The notes: generated from the sequence alone by a model not told the origin. A DNA stretch of 64,000 nt from Campylobacter concisus (GCF_003048875.2 NZ_CP049264.1:1-64000); one strand, 5' to 3'. Positions 27,755-37,362 are shown, counted from the first letter of the stretch. Program-made: numbers and translations.

Positions 27755-28330
27755 GTGTCTGAGCAAATTTTTAATAAAATCCACGATCTTCTTAGCAAAA
27801 ATGAGGCTAAATTTAGAGTGATAGAGCATGAGAGTGCTAGGACTTCAGAGGAGGTTGCTAAGATAAGGGGCACGAAGATGAGTCAGGGCGCAAAGGCGCT
27901 GGTGTGCTCTATAAAGGGCGTTAGTGAGGAGAAATTTAGGCAAATTTTTAAAGATGAAAATGTGCTAGATAGCTACTTGCTAGATGATGAAAAGCCCGCG
28001 ATGAAGGCTGGTAAAATTTACTTGCTCGCTGTCTTGCCAGCTGATGAGCAGGCTGATCTTGACGCGCTTACGCAAAAATTTGATGGTAAAAGAGTAAGCC
28101 TTGCTAGCCCAGATGAGGTCACAGCGCTTGCTGATTGCGTATTTGGCTCGGTTCCGCCATTTAGCTTTCATAAAAATTTGCACCTTGTCGTGGATGAGAG
28201 TTTGTTAGAGCGAAACGAGGAGATCGCCTTTAATGCAGGGCTTCTTGATAGATCGCTCATCTTAAACGCAAAAGACTATGCCAGGATAGTAAAGCCAGTG
28301 TTTGTTAAATTCGCAAAAGAAAAGTGCTAG
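27755..28330 (+). CDS. YbaK/EbsC-type aminoacyl-tRNA deacylase
   Basis: A 191-residue protein of the YbaK fold, which hydrolyses mischarged aminoacyl-tRNA in trans. It has the N-terminal FRVIEHESARTSEEVAKIRG segment, the conserved lysine in GAKALVCSIKG near 46, and the GSVPPFSF loop near 130 typical of the family. The exact substrate (Pro/Ala, Cys-Pro or other) is not clear. The start is GTG with AAAGGA upstream. It is followed by a strong hairpin that begins at the stop codon and by the thrS leader. Confidence 0.8.
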   Translation: MSEQIFNKIHDLLSKNEAKFRVIEHESARTSEEVAKIRGTKMSQGAKALVCSIKGVSEEKFRQIFKDENVLDSYLLDDEKPAMKAGKIYLLAVLPADEQADLDALTQKFDGKRVSLASPDEVTALADCVFGSVPPFSFHKNLHLVVDESLLERNEEIAFNAGLLDRSLILNAKDYARIVKPVFVKFAKEKC

Positions 28331-28350
28331 GCTAACCACTTCCTAGCACT
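28323..28350 (+). terminator. strong hairpin at the end of the deacylase gene
   Basis: A perfect nine-pair stem AGTGCTAGG/CCTAGCACT with a ten-base loop that includes the TAG stop codon. There is no T-run after it, so it may be a transcript-stabilising or attenuator structure as much as a terminator. Confidence 0.5.
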
Positions 28351-28674
28351 AAATTTGTCGGGAGAAAAATGAATTTAAGTAATGCAAAGACGAGAAATTG
28401 CTAAATTCATTTCAATGACAAATATTATCAGGGATAATCTTAAAGTATAATAAATTATATTGATAAAATATGCATATTTTAGGGATATTTATCTTTATAT
28501 ATAAAAAAATATATTTTTAAAAATCTAAAAATTTTAATTCAAATTTCTACTAAATTTAAAAAGAATTTATAAAAATTTGCTTAGCAATTATTAAGTTTAG
28601 CTTAAAGCCCATTTTGATAAAATCCTTAATCGTTCTTTTATCGTAAAAAAGACAATTTGATATAAGGAAAAACA
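28331..28674 (+). promoter_or_regulatory. 344 bp leader region of thrS
   Basis: After the hairpin at 28323-28350 comes an 11-codon ORF at 28369-28404 with GGGAG four bases before its ATG. It overlaps an inverted repeat with nine perfect pairs (ATGAATTTA at 28369-28377 with TAAATTCAT beginning near 28402) plus five inner pairs past a bulge. A TATAAT at 28446-28451 lies in the very AT-rich stretch before thrS. No T-box is present. AAGGA stands before the thrS ATG. Confidence 0.45.
28369..28404 (+). CDS. possible 11-residue peptide in the thrS upstream region
   Basis: The ORF reads MNLSNAKTRNC and has a strong ribosome binding site, GGGAG, four bases upstream. It contains one Thr only, so it is not a typical threonine leader. 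It is embedded in an inverted repeat. Coding status cannot be decided from sequence alone. Confidence 0.25.
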   Translation: MNLSNAKTRNC

Positions 28675-30495
28675 ATGAGCGATATCATCGCATACAAACT
28701 AAATGGCGAAATAGTCGATACTCAAAGTATCGCAGGGCGTGAGAGTAGTGCTGAGCCTGTCTATTTCGACAACTCAAAAGAGGCGCTACACGTTATCAGA
28801 CACTCCTGTGCACACCTAATGGCACAAGCTATCAAATCACTCTATCCAAAGGCGAAATTCTTTGTCGGACCAAACGTAGAAGATGGATTTTATTATGATT
28901 TTAGAGTTGATGAAGAGGGCACGAAGCTGGGCGAGAGCGATCTAACAGCGATCGAAGATAAGATGAAAGAGCTTGCTGAGAAGAAATTTGACATCGTTAA
29001 AACATGCTCAACTAAAGCTAATATGAGTGAGAAATTTAAAAACGACGATCTTAAACAAGAAGTCTTAAAAAGAATCCCAGATGGCGAAGTGAGTAGCTAT
29101 CAGCAAGGCGATTTTGAAGATCTTTGCCGCGGACCACACCTGCCAAATACCAAATTTTTAAAATTTTTCAAGCTTACACGTGTGGCTGGTGCGTATCTTG
29201 GCGGTGATGAGACTCGCGAGATGCTAACTAGAATTTATGGCACAGCTTACGCAGACAAAGAGAGCCTAAAAGAGCACATCCGCATCATCGAAGAGGCTAA
29301 AAAGCGCGATCATAGAAAGCTTGGCGTCGAGATGAAGCTATTTACATTTGATGAAGAAGTGGGTGGCGGTTTGCCTATCTGGCTACCAAATGGCGGACGC
29401 TTAAGATCAAAACTAGAGCAACTTTTATACAAAGCTCACCGCGACCGCGGCTACGAGCCAGTACGTGGTCCTGAGCTTTTAAAGGCTGACGTGTGGAGAA
29501 GAAGCGGCCACTACGCAAACTATAAAGAAAATATGTACTTTACAACGATCGATGAGACAGAGTATGGCATCAAGCCGATGAACTGCGTTGGTCACATCAA
29601 AGTCTATCAAAGTGACATCCGCTCTTACCGCGACTTGCCGCTTAAATTTTTTGAATACGGCGTCGTACACCGCCATGAGAAAAGTGGCGTGCTTCACGGA
29701 CTTTTCAGGGTTAGAGAATTTGCGCAAGATGACTCACATATCTTTTGTATGCCAAGCCAGATCAAAGAAAATATCTTAGAAATTTTAAAATTTGCTGGTA
29801 CGATAATGGAGAATTTTGGCTTTCATTATGAGATGGAGATTTCAACCAAGCCAGCCAAAGCGATAGGTGGCGATGAAATTTGGGATACTGCTACAAAAGC
29901 GTTAAAAGAAGCTCTTGATGAAAATGGCTTTAAATACGGCATCGACGAGGGCGGCGGCGCATTTTATGGACCAAAGATCGACATTAAGATAACTGACGCG
30001 CTTAAGAGAAAGTGGCAGTGTGGCACGATACAAGTGGATTTTAACTTGCCAGAGCGCTTTGATCTAGGCTACATCGATGCAAATAACGAAAGACAGCGCC
30101 CTGTAATGCTTCACAGAGCCTTGCTTGGCAGTTTTGAGAGATTTATAGGAATTTTACTTGAGCACACTGCTGGCGAGCTACCATTTTTCATAGCTCCTAC
30201 GCAAGTCGTCATCGTGCCTATTAGCGACGCGCATTTAGACTATGCAAAAGAGATTTCACGCGAGCTAAGAAAGATCAACGTCGATAGCGAGATCGCAAGT
30301 AAAAATGAGAGTTTAAATAAGAGAATAAGAACGGCAGAAAAACAAAGGGTGCCTATGATAGTCGTGCTAGGAGACAACGAAGTAGCGAACAAGAGCGTTG
30401 CGTTGCGCGACAGACAGGCTAGGACGCAGAGCGATATGAGCTTGGCGGAATTTATAAATTTAACGAAGGAGAAACTTAGTGAGGTACATTTTTGA
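28675..30495 (+). CDS. thrS: threonyl-tRNA synthetase
   Basis: ThrRS charges tRNA-Thr and edits Ser-tRNA-Thr. The editing domain has HSCAH near residue 38 and a later Cys-rich DLCRGPH near 148; the class II catalytic core has [24 protein letters not shown] (motif 2) near 334 and [12 protein letters not shown] (motif 3) near 480, with the zinc ligands Cys, His, His (MNCVGH near 305). The 606 residues start almost directly at the editing domain, so the usual N-terminal TGS domain of about 60 residues is absent or vestigial. It overlaps infC by four bases. Confidence 0.97.
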   Translation: MSDIIAYKLNGEIVDTQSIAGRESSAEPVYFDNSKEALHVIRHSCAHLMAQAIKSLYPKAKFFVGPNVEDGFYYDFRVDEEGTKLGESDLTAIEDKMKELAEKKFDIVKTCSTKANMSEKFKNDDLKQEVLKRIPDGEVSSYQQGDFEDLCRGPHLPNTKFLKFFKLTRVAGAYLGGDETREMLTRIYGTAYADKESLKEHIRIIEEAKKRDHRKLGVEMKLFTFDEEVGGGLPIWLPNGGRLRSKLEQLLYKAHRDRGYEPVRGPELLKADVWRRSGHYANYKENMYFTTIDETEYGIKPMNCVGHIKVYQSDIRSYRDLPLKFFEYGVVHRHEKSGVLHGLFRVREFAQDDSHIFCMPSQIKENILEILKFAGTIMENFGFHYEMEISTKPAKAIGGDEIWDTATKALKEALDENGFKYGIDEGGGAFYGPKIDIKITDALKRKWQCGTIQVDFNLPERFDLGYIDANNERQRPVMLHRALLGSFERFIGILLEHTAGELPFFIAPTQVVIVPISDAHLDYAKEISRELRKINVDSEIASKNESLNKRIRTAEKQRVPMIVVLGDNEVANKSVALRDRQARTQSDMSLAEFINLTKEKLSEVHF

Positions 30496-31010
30496 GTAAG
30501 GAAAATGAAGTATTGCTCAATGAGGACATAAGGGCGAGAGAGGTAAGATGTGTAGGGGATGATGGCACAGCATACGGTGTCATCTCAAGAGATGAGGCTT
30601 TAGAGATCTCAAATAAGCTTGGGCTTGATCTAGTGCTTATAGCGCCAGATGCGAAGCCGCCAGTTTGCAAGATAATGGACTACGGCAAATTCCGCTATCA
30701 GCAAGAGAAAAAGCAAAAAGAGGCCAAGAAAAAGCAAAAAACCATCGAGATAAAAGAGATAAAACTCTCTGTCAAGATCGCCCAAAACGATATAAACTAC
30801 AAGGTTAAACACGCAAGCGAGTTTTTGCAAGATGGCAAACACGTTAAATTTCGTGTATTTTTAAAGGGTCGCGAGATGAGCACCCCAGAGGCTGGCGTAG
30901 CCATGCTTGAGAAGGTCTGGGAGATGATCAAAGATGAAGCTGACCGCGACAAAGAGCCTATAATAGAAGGTCGTTATGTAAATATGCTTGTAACTCCAAA
31001 AAAGGGTTAA
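30492..31010 (+). CDS. infC: translation initiation factor IF-3
   Basis: IF-3 binds the 30S subunit and checks the start codon. The 172 residues have the N-domain ([20 protein letters not shown]), the Lys-rich linker ([14 protein letters not shown] near 73-88) and the C-domain ([18 protein letters not shown]). The start codon is TTG and overlaps the thrS stop (TTGA), with GAGG upstream. Enterobacteria use AUU here for autoregulation by IF-3; a TTG start could serve a similar discrimination, but that is inference. rpmI and rplT, often downstream, are at 12 kb. Confidence 0.97.
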   Translation: MSKENEVLLNEDIRAREVRCVGDDGTAYGVISRDEALEISNKLGLDLVLIAPDAKPPVCKIMDYGKFRYQQEKKQKEAKKKQKTIEIKEIKLSVKIAQNDINYKVKHASEFLQDGKHVKFRVFLKGREMSTPEAGVAMLEKVWEMIKDEADRDKEPIIEGRYVNMLVTPKKG

Positions 31011-31019
31011 ATTTCTACA

Positions 31020-31046
31020 AAGAGCAGGCTAGGGCTTGCTCTTTTT
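31020..31046 (+). terminator. rho-independent terminator of thrS-infC
   Basis: A ten-pair stem AAGAGCAGGC/GCTTGCTCTT (one G-T pair) with loop TAGG at 31020-31043, running into five T. Confidence 0.85.
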
Positions 31047-32179
31047 CATTAAATTTTTAATACAAAAACTCACAAATAACTATTTCTCAAAAAATCTATC
31101 ATTTTATATCTGCTAAATTTATGCAAGGGCGTTTTGCTGGGTTGATGTGGCTTGTGGTTAAATTTTGTAGGATGAATTTAGACGCGGCTTAAATTTAGTA
31201 AATTTTGATTTTTGCTTGCTGGAATTTATTCGCTTTGTTATCGCTCGCATGCGTGCTGTGCTAAAACTTTGTGTGAGTTTGTAAATTTAAGTGTTTGCGT
31301 GGGTGTTTGAAACCAAATTTTGTCTAATCGCAGGCTAAATTTGGTAAGAAACTCGATTATTTGTAGCTTAAATTTAGCAAAATTTAAATTCTCTTGTTCG
31401 AATTTGATTATCTTACTTCACTCACAAAAGCGCTGTGCTAAAAACTTCTTGCGAGTTTTAAATTTCGTTTTTTATATGCTTGCATGAGAGTTTTTAAGCT
31501 AAATTTTGCCTATGAGCTAGACTAAATTTGGCAAGGGGGATATCGCTTTGATAAATACTTTTCGCAAACGTTTTTACTACTTCAGTTTTTATTTGATGAG
31601 CAAATTTGGTAAGAAACTTGATTATTTGTAGCTTAAATTTAGCAAATTTTAATCTTTGCTTAGCAGAATTTAATCATTTTGAGACCGCTCGCGTGGGGTT
31701 GCTTTATTGAAATTTGACCAAGCAAACGCAGCCTATTAGAGTAAATTTAAACTTCTTGTGAGTTTATAAATTTATGGTGCGTGTGCGAGTTATTTAAATT
31801 AGATTTTGCCTATGAATTAGCTAAATTTGGCAAAAAGAACATCGTTTTAATGACGCTTTTTACAAAATGTTTTGGCTACTTATGGTTTTAAGTGGTGACT
31901 AAATTTGATGAGAATTTGCTTATTTGTGGGTTAAATGCAGTAAATTTCAATTTTCGCTTACCAAAATTTATCCCACCTCTTTTCTGCCAAACCTTATACG
32001 AGTGATTTGTTGAAATTTGACTGGGTAAAGTCGCCTAGTAAAGTAAATTTGATAACCATCTTGTGAGTTTATAAATTTATGGTGCGTGTGCGAGTTTTTA
32101 GGCTAAATTTAGTAAGAAATTCGCTTGTTTGTAGTTTAAATTTATAAAAGAGAATTTAGGCTGGACGAGCCTAAATTTA
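31047..32179. repeat. gene-free region with degenerate repeats of about 200-300 bp
   Basis: A marker of about 45 bp, beginning AAATTTGGTAAGAAAC and continuing ATTTGTAG and TTAAATTTAG, recurs at 31337, 31602, 31901 and 32105, that is at spacings of 265, 299 and 204 bp, with increasing mismatches. A second marker, CTTGTGAGTTTATAAATTTA followed by GTGTGCGAG, recurs near 31752 and 32060, with weaker copies near 31268 and 31455. Units between markers are also partly alike. No frame longer than about 50 codons is convincing on either strand. The source is unknown: it could be a decayed duplicated coding region or intergenic repeats. Confidence 0.6.
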
Positions 32180-32600
32180 CTAAATTTCATAAGCCATTTC
32201 TTGCCAAAAATGCTCTGTTATCTGCTTGAGAAATTTTAGGTCTTGCTCGCTTTCTGGTAGGATTTTGTCATTTAGCCTTACTATTTTGAAGTTGCAAGCG
32301 CTATGAAAATTTCTCTCGCAACTCATTTGTTGCAAATTTCTTCATCACCAAGTAGCCACGCATAGGCAGCATAACTTTGTGCAATCAAGCAAAATATCTA
32401 CAGGATGCTCCACGGCAAAAGCTTTCAATTTTACTGCTCAAACCTCGCCACTCCACCATTTGCCGCCATATCGGCTCTTTTGACAAAATTTATACTAAAA
32501 GCTCTAAAAAAAGTGGTATGCTCGCTACCCTAGTGAAATTTAACCAAGCTTCAAATTCACATCTGCCACGCCAGCGAAAATTTGCCAAAATGAACACCGC
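32180..32600 (-). pseudogene. decayed second copy of the SUKH (SMI1/KNR4-like) gene
   Basis: The plus-strand text from 32180 follows that of the intact gene starting at 34281 almost block by block: CTAAATTTC near the stop, then CTTGCCAAAAAT, TCATTTAGCCTTACTAT, AAGTAGCCACGCATAG, GTGCAATCAAGCAAAATATC and CACCATTTGCCGCC all have counterparts in the same order. Small deletions and substitutions break the reading frame, and similarity fades beyond about 32600. This is a duplicate of the gene 2.1 kb away with gdhA between them. Transcription from it is unlikely to give a functional protein. Confidence 0.8.
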
Positions 32601-32752
32601 ATAAAATGCTTCAAACTAGCGTAAATTTGCTAGCTTGCTAGTAAAATTTGCCGTGCAAAAGTCAAACTCTCTTTTAGCTAAAAATCCAGCAAGCCTTATA
32701 TTGATTTACGCCCAAATTTAGCTTGGACGTAAATTTACAGAGCCAAATTGGC
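32601..32752. other. spacer before gdhA 3' end
   Basis: AT-rich, no frame of note; TTTGCTAGCTTGCTAGTAAAA near 32627 is a small inverted repeat. Confidence 0.3.
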
Positions 32753-34111
32753 CTACACATATCCTTGATCTATCATCGCATCAGCCACTTTTCTAAAGCC
32801 AGCGATATTTGAGCCAAGCACCAAGTTGCCCTCATCTCCAAACTCTTTACTTGTTTCGTAGCTTAGTTCAAAGATGTGGTTCATGATGCCATGAAGTTTG
32901 CGATCGACCTCTTCAAAGCTCCACGAAGTCATGCCGGCATTTTGCATCATCTCAAGTCCGCTCGTGCCCACGCCGCCAGCGTTTGCTGCTTTTGCTGGAG
33001 CAAAGTGAAAGTCTTTTTGCGCAAGCATGAAATTTATCGCATCAAGCGTGCTTGGCATGTTCGCGCCCTCAGCCACGAAGCGGCAGCCATTTGCGTAAAG
33101 CACTTTTATGTCAGCTAGGTGAAGCTCGTTTTGTGTCGCGCATGGGAAGGCTCCGTCACATGGCACGTCCCAGACGCCGTTTCTACCCTCTTTATACTCG
33201 CTCACGCTTACATATTTTGCGTTTGGTCTAAATTTGGTGTATTCGCTAAGGCGAGCGCGCTTCACTTCTTTTAGCTCTTTAAGCACCGCTAGATCGATGC
33301 CCTCAGCGTCATAGACGTATCCGTTTGAGTCAGAGACGGTGATAGGCAGTGCGCCTGCTTGATAGAGCTTTTCGACTGTGTATATGGCGACGTTTCCGCT
33401 ACCGCTGACGCTGCATTTTTTGCCCTCAAGCGATAGACCAGCTTTTTTTAGCATGTTTTGTGTGAAATAGACTAGTCCGTATCCAGTGGCCTCTGTGCGC
33501 GCTAGACTGCCGCCCCAGTTTAGCCCCTTGCCAGTTAGGATGCCATCAAATCTGCCAGTTAGCTTTTTATACTGACCAAACATATAGCCGATCTCTCTAG
33601 CGCCCACGCCGATGTCGCCTGCTGGCACATCCACGGTGTTGCCGATGTGGCGATATAGCTCGCTCATAAATGCTTGGCAAAAGCGCATTATCTCGCCTTC
33701 GCTCTTGCCTTTTGGATCAAAGGTGCTGCCGCCTTTTGCGCCGCCGATATTTACGCCAGTGAGCGAGTTTTTAAAAATTTGCTCAAATCCAAGAAATTTT
33801 AGCACGCCAAGATCGACGCTTGGGTGGAGCCTTAGACCGCCCTTGTATGGGCCAACAGCTGAGTTAAACTGCACGCGGTAGCCGTTATTTACCTTTGGTC
33901 TGCCATCGTCGCCTGTGTATGTCACGCGAAAGATCACCGTGCGCTCAGGGATGACGATGCGCTCTAGGATCGCGTGTTTTTGGTACTTGCTCTCTCTTTT
34001 GATAAGCGGCTCTAGGCTGTTTAGAACCTCAGTCGCAGCTTGGACAAAGACGCCTTGACCTGGGTTGGTCTTCTTTATCCACTCCATCGTTTGTTCGATG
34101 TACTCGCTCAT
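32753..34111 (-). CDS. gdhA: NADP-specific glutamate dehydrogenase
   Basis: GdhA aminates 2-oxoglutarate to glutamate with NADPH. The 452 residues are typical of the hexameric bacterial form. Seen: PYKGGLRLHPSV near 90 with the catalytic lysine in GGAKGGSTFDPKGKS near 125, PAGDIGVGAREIGYMFGQYK near 166, the nucleotide-binding SGSGNVA near 239 and ANAGGVGTSGLEMMQN near 380. AGGAG stands five bases before the ATG. It is a single gene set between the decayed and the intact SUKH copies. Confidence 0.96.
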   Translation of the reverse strand: MSEYIEQTMEWIKKTNPGQGVFVQAATEVLNSLEPLIKRESKYQKHAILERIVIPERTVIFRVTYTGDDGRPKVNNGYRVQFNSAVGPYKGGLRLHPSVDLGVLKFLGFEQIFKNSLTGVNIGGAKGGSTFDPKGKSEGEIMRFCQAFMSELYRHIGNTVDVPAGDIGVGAREIGYMFGQYKKLTGRFDGILTGKGLNWGGSLARTEATGYGLVYFTQNMLKKAGLSLEGKKCSVSGSGNVAIYTVEKLYQAGALPITVSDSNGYVYDAEGIDLAVLKELKEVKRARLSEYTKFRPNAKYVSVSEYKEGRNGVWDVPCDGAFPCATQNELHLADIKVLYANGCRFVAEGANMPSTLDAINFMLAQKDFHFAPAKAANAGGVGTSGLEMMQNAGMTSWSFEEVDRKLHGIMNHIFELSYETSKEFGDEGNLVLGSNIAGFRKVADAMIDQGYV

Positions 34112-34280
34112 TTTTGCTCCTTTTTCCTTTTTTTGTAGTTAAATATTAACTCGGCTAGAAAAAATTTTTATTTAAAGATATTTTAATATTTTTATTTTAG
34201 GCAATGAGTGTTACATATCGAAACTAAATTTATAAAAAGTGGTTTTTGCTTTGGTTGCTAGGATAAATTTATAAAATTTA

Positions 34281-34853
34281 CTAAATTTGCGTCATCTCTT
34301 GCCAAAAATCAAGTGCTGTGTCGTCTGCTTGGACAAAATTTAGGATTTGCTGGGCTGATGGCATAGTTTCATCATTTAGCCTTGCTATATAGGTGCTAGC
34401 AATCGCTATGAAAAATTTTTCAAAGTCGCTCGCAACGCGCCTGCTGCAAAGCTCCTCATCTTCAAGTAGCCACGCATAGACCGCACCACTCGTGCAATCA
34501 AGCAAAAATATCCACGGATCACCCACGGCAAAAACTATCAAATTTGCTGGGCGAGCTTCACCCTGCCACCATTTGCCTCCAAACTCATCTACGCTGTTTA
34601 GGCGCACTAGCTCGCTCGTGTAGTCGCCTCTGGAGCCAAAACTGACATTGCAAATTTCAAAATTGCCAAGCTCAAATTTACTTAAAAGCTTTGTAAATTT
34701 GGCTGGGAAATTTACGCCAAGGCTCTTTTGTGCTTGCATAAATGCCGAAGCGTCCTTTTGTGGCAAAAGCCTCATGCCAGTCATGCCTTCTTGCTCTAGT
34801 GGCAAGAAAATTTGATCTAGTTTTCTAGCGATCTCGTCTAATTTTAAAAACAT
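34281..34853 (-). CDS. SUKH/SMI1-KNR4-like protein (possible immunity protein)
   Basis: From the ATG at 34853, which has AAGGAG four bases upstream, the protein has 190 residues. The middle shows the SUKH pattern: FPAKFTKLLSKFELGNFEI, then a Trp/Gly-rich turn and the strand pair LIVFAVGDPWIFLLDCTSGAVYAW near 118. SUKH proteins are frequently immunity proteins for polymorphic or contact-dependent toxins; others have unknown roles. No toxin gene is adjacent, so this would be an orphan immunity gene. A decayed copy lies at 32.2 kb. It is divergent from the beta-propeller gene. Confidence 0.65.
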   Translation of the reverse strand: MFLKLDEIARKLDQIFLPLEQEGMTGMRLLPQKDASAFMQAQKSLGVNFPAKFTKLLSKFELGNFEICNVSFGSRGDYTSELVRLNSVDEFGGKWWQGEARPANLIVFAVGDPWIFLLDCTSGAVYAWLLEDEELCSRRVASDFEKFFIAIASTYIARLNDETMPSAQQILNFVQADDTALDFWQEMTQI

Positions 34854-34923
34854 ATCGCTCCTTAAATTTGCTAAATTTGGCAAATTTTATCAAATTTAGC
34901 CCAGTGTGCTTTTAAATTTGGGT

Positions 34924-34929
34924 TATAAT
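34924..34929 (+). promoter_or_regulatory. -10 box of the beta-propeller gene
   Basis: TATAAT 24 bp before the GTG start at 34953, which also has AAGGAG at 34942-34947. Confidence 0.5.
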
Positions 34930-34952
34930 CGCCATAAATTTAAGGAGATAGC

Positions 34953-35882
34953 GTGGTTAGATCATATCCTCTTGATATGCCTGGCGTGGAGTTTCGCGGA
35001 CACGGCGTGACTGGCATTTACGAGATGAATGGGCGCATTGCATTTGTGCATTTTGCTTTTGGGGTGCCTAGCGAGCTAGAGACAGCTCAAAAACTAACGC
35101 CAAACTACGTGCTACTAGATACATTTTCGCGCGACTTTAGTGAGCATAAAAGATCAGTGCTAACCTACAAACAAAGCGAAATTTTTATAGCTAGCAATGC
35201 GCGTTGCTACCCAGAAAATGGCTACTTCATGCTAAATACTAGATACTACAAGGGCTACATAAACTCCCCAGCAAAGCTCATAAAGATATATGACGGGCAG
35301 ATGAGCGAGCTCGGCGTTGCTAAGGAGCCCATAAAAGAGATATATAACGACGCTAAAACGTATGAATTTGATGGCTTTTGCGTGCGAATGAGCTCGCCAT
35401 TTATGATGGAGTGCAAAGAAATTTTGGGCGGCGCAGAGCTCAAAATCGAAGCAAAAGATGAAAATTTAAACGCTAATTTGCCGCCCAAAGAGCAGGGCGC
35501 AAGGATAGGCAAAACCATCTGGCGGCTAAAGCTTGGCGCATATCTCTACACGCCAGTTTGCCTGAATGATGGGATGCTTTACTTTGGCACCGCTGGCAAG
35601 GGCGGAGATCTATACGCCGTGGATGCAAAAAGTGGCGAGGTGATGTTTAAGTTTAAAACCAGCGGCACGGAGCATTTTGTTTGGGCCGAGGGTCAAATTT
35701 TACTTGCAAACCGCAAAAATAAGCCAGTTTTGATAAGTGCTAAAGATGGCTTGCTTTTAAAAGAGATAGAGTTTGAGAAATTTAGCCTTAGCGCAGATCA
35801 GATCATGCTAGTAAGTGGTGGCAGGCTCTATGCTGTGGCAAATGACGGAGCTAAAATTTACGCAGTTTGCGCGGAAATTTAG
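34953..35882 (+). CDS. PQQ-like beta-propeller repeat protein of unknown function
   Basis: The 309-residue protein has no signal peptide. The C-terminal third (about 190-300) contains propeller-blade repeats of the PQQ-like type: TPVCLNDGMLYFGTAGKGGD LYAVDAKSGEV split by Gly/Asp turns, then QILLANRKNKPVLISAKDGL and a third blade ending in DGAKIYAVC. The N-terminal two thirds are mostly beta by composition and not recognised. GTG start with a good ribosome binding site. It is divergent from the SUKH gene and shares the 99 bp between them. Confidence 0.6.
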   Translation: MVRSYPLDMPGVEFRGHGVTGIYEMNGRIAFVHFAFGVPSELETAQKLTPNYVLLDTFSRDFSEHKRSVLTYKQSEIFIASNARCYPENGYFMLNTRYYKGYINSPAKLIKIYDGQMSELGVAKEPIKEIYNDAKTYEFDGFCVRMSSPFMMECKEILGGAELKIEAKDENLNANLPPKEQGARIGKTIWRLKLGAYLYTPVCLNDGMLYFGTAGKGGDLYAVDAKSGEVMFKFKTSGTEHFVWAEGQILLANRKNKPVLISAKDGLLLKEIEFEKFSLSADQIMLVSGGRLYAVANDGAKIYAVCAEI

Positions 35883-35884
35883 CC

Positions 35885-35904
35885 TTGGCGAAATTTATCG
35901 CCAA
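35885..35904. terminator. hairpin between convergent genes
   Basis: Seven-pair stem TTGGCGA/TCGCCAA with a six-base loop after the beta-propeller gene, followed by the palindrome AGATAAATTTATCT at about 35915-35928 just before the 3' end of the biotin carboxylase gene. No long T-run. Confidence 0.45.
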
Positions 35905-35922
35905 AGCCGCAATAAGATAAAT

Positions 35923-37362
35923 TTATCTCTTCTTTTTATATCTTTTTATCGCCTCTACTATGACCTCTTCTAGGTCGTCATTTGGCTCTTTGTTCATATC
36001 ATCGTAGGTATTTTCAAGGATGGTTTTTAAGTTTTTCTCAACGTAGCTAGTATCGAAAAATCCCCTTCTAAATTCCTTACTCTTGCTGATCGTTAGCAAA
36101 AATGGGATGATAGTTCGCACGCCCTCGATGGTAAATTCTTCAAGTGCTCTTTCAAGCTTATTTACTGCAAGATCATAATCAGTCGCCTTGACGATCAGTT
36201 TTGCGATAAGTGAGTCGTAAAATGGCGGTATGGTGTAGTCTTTATATACGTGGCTATCGACGCGCACAGATGGGCCAAGAGCTGGGTAGTAGCCCTCGAT
36301 CGTGCCTGGTGCTGGGATGAAATTTTCCCAGACATTCTCAGCCGTGATCCTTGCTTCTATCGCGTAGCCTCGTGGTTTGATGTCGCTTTGCTCTATCTCT
36401 AAAATTTCACCTGCTGCTATCCTTATCTGCCTAACGACAAGATCGTGGCCTGTGATCTCTTCGGTGATGCCGTGCTCCACTTGGATACGGGTGTTCATCT
36501 CCATGAAGTAAAAGTTGTTGTAGTCATCTAGCAAAAACTCGATCGTTCCGACGTTTGAGTAGCCCACAGCCTTTGCAGCAGCCACTGCGGTCACACCCAT
36601 GATCTTTCTTAAATTTTCGCTAATCGATGGGCAAGGTGCGATCTCGATGATCTTTTGGTGGCGCCTTTGGATAGAGCAGTCACGCTCGCAAAGGTGGATG
36701 ATGTTGCCGTAGTTATCGCCTAAAATTTGAAACTCGATGTGGCGAGGATTGACGACAAGCTTCTCCATAAAAACTTCGTCGTTGTTAAAGTATGCTTTTG
36801 CCTCTCTGGTGCATGACTCAAAGGCATCTTGCATATCTTCTTCTTGCCAGACCTCCCTGATACCACGGCCACCACCGCCACCGCTTGCTTTTAAGATGAC
36901 TGGATAGCCGATGCGCCTAGCGTGCTCTTTTATGGCGTCCATGCTCTCATCATTTAGCTTTTCAGTGCCTGGCACTATTGGTATGCCGTTTTTCTTCATC
37001 AGATATCTAGCGATGTTTTTATCGCCCATTTTCTTGATGACTTCAGCCTTTGGACCTATGAAGATAAGCCCAGCGTCCTCAACCGCCTTTGCAAATTCGT
37101 AGTTTTCGCTTAGAAAGCCGTATCCTGGGTGTATCGCGTCAGCCCCGCACTCTTTTGCAAGCTTTACGATAGCTTTGGCGTCAAGATAGCCTTTGATCGG
37201 ATCTTCGCCCACTTGATAGGCCTCATCAGCGATCCTTACATGCAAGCACTCGCTGTCTGGCGCTGTGTAAATTCCTACGCTTTGGATGTGTAAATCCCTA
37301 CAAGCTCTGACTATCCTAACTGCGATCTCACCACGATTTGCGATAAGAATTTTATGTATCAT
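35923..37362 (-). CDS. biotin carboxylase subunit (pyruvate carboxylase subunit A / AccC type)
   Basis: An ATP-grasp biotin carboxylase that carboxylates biotin for pyruvate or acetyl-CoA carboxylation. Seen: N-terminal ILIANRGEIAVRIVRACRDL, the glycine-rich ATP loop KASGGGGGRGIREV near 159, HIEFQILGDNYGN near 208, and the catalytic MEMNTRIQVEHGITEEITG near 286. The 479 residues are longer than typical AccC (about 445) because of a Lys/Glu-rich C-terminal helix, and no accB is adjacent; both favour the PycA subunit of a two-subunit pyruvate carboxylase. The choice is inference; the biotin protein partner is not in the window. Confidence 0.85.
   Translation of the reverse strand: MIHKILIANRGEIAVRIVRACRDLHIQSVGIYTAPDSECLHVRIADEAYQVGEDPIKGYLDAKAIVKLAKECGADAIHPGYGFLSENYEFAKAVEDAGLIFIGPKAEVIKKMGDKNIARYLMKKNGIPIVPGTEKLNDESMDAIKEHARRIGYPVILKASGGGGGRGIREVWQEEDMQDAFESCTREAKAYFNNDEVFMEKLVVNPRHIEFQILGDNYGNIIHLCERDCSIQRRHQKIIEIAPCPSISENLRKIMGVTAVAAAKAVGYSNVGTIEFLLDDYNNFYFMEMNTRIQVEHGITEEITGHDLVVRQIRIAAGEILEIEQSDIKPRGYAIEARITAENVWENFIPAPGTIEGYYPALGPSVRVDSHVYKDYTIPPFYDSLIAKLIVKATDYDLAVNKLERALEEFTIEGVRTIIPFLLTISKSKEFRRGFFDTSYVEKNLKTILENTYDDMNKEPNDDLEEVIVEAIKRYKKKR

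Noticed and set aside
32377-32604. 75-codon plus-strand open frame
   Set aside because: It is antisense to the decayed SUKH copy, whose match to the intact gene explains the sequence.
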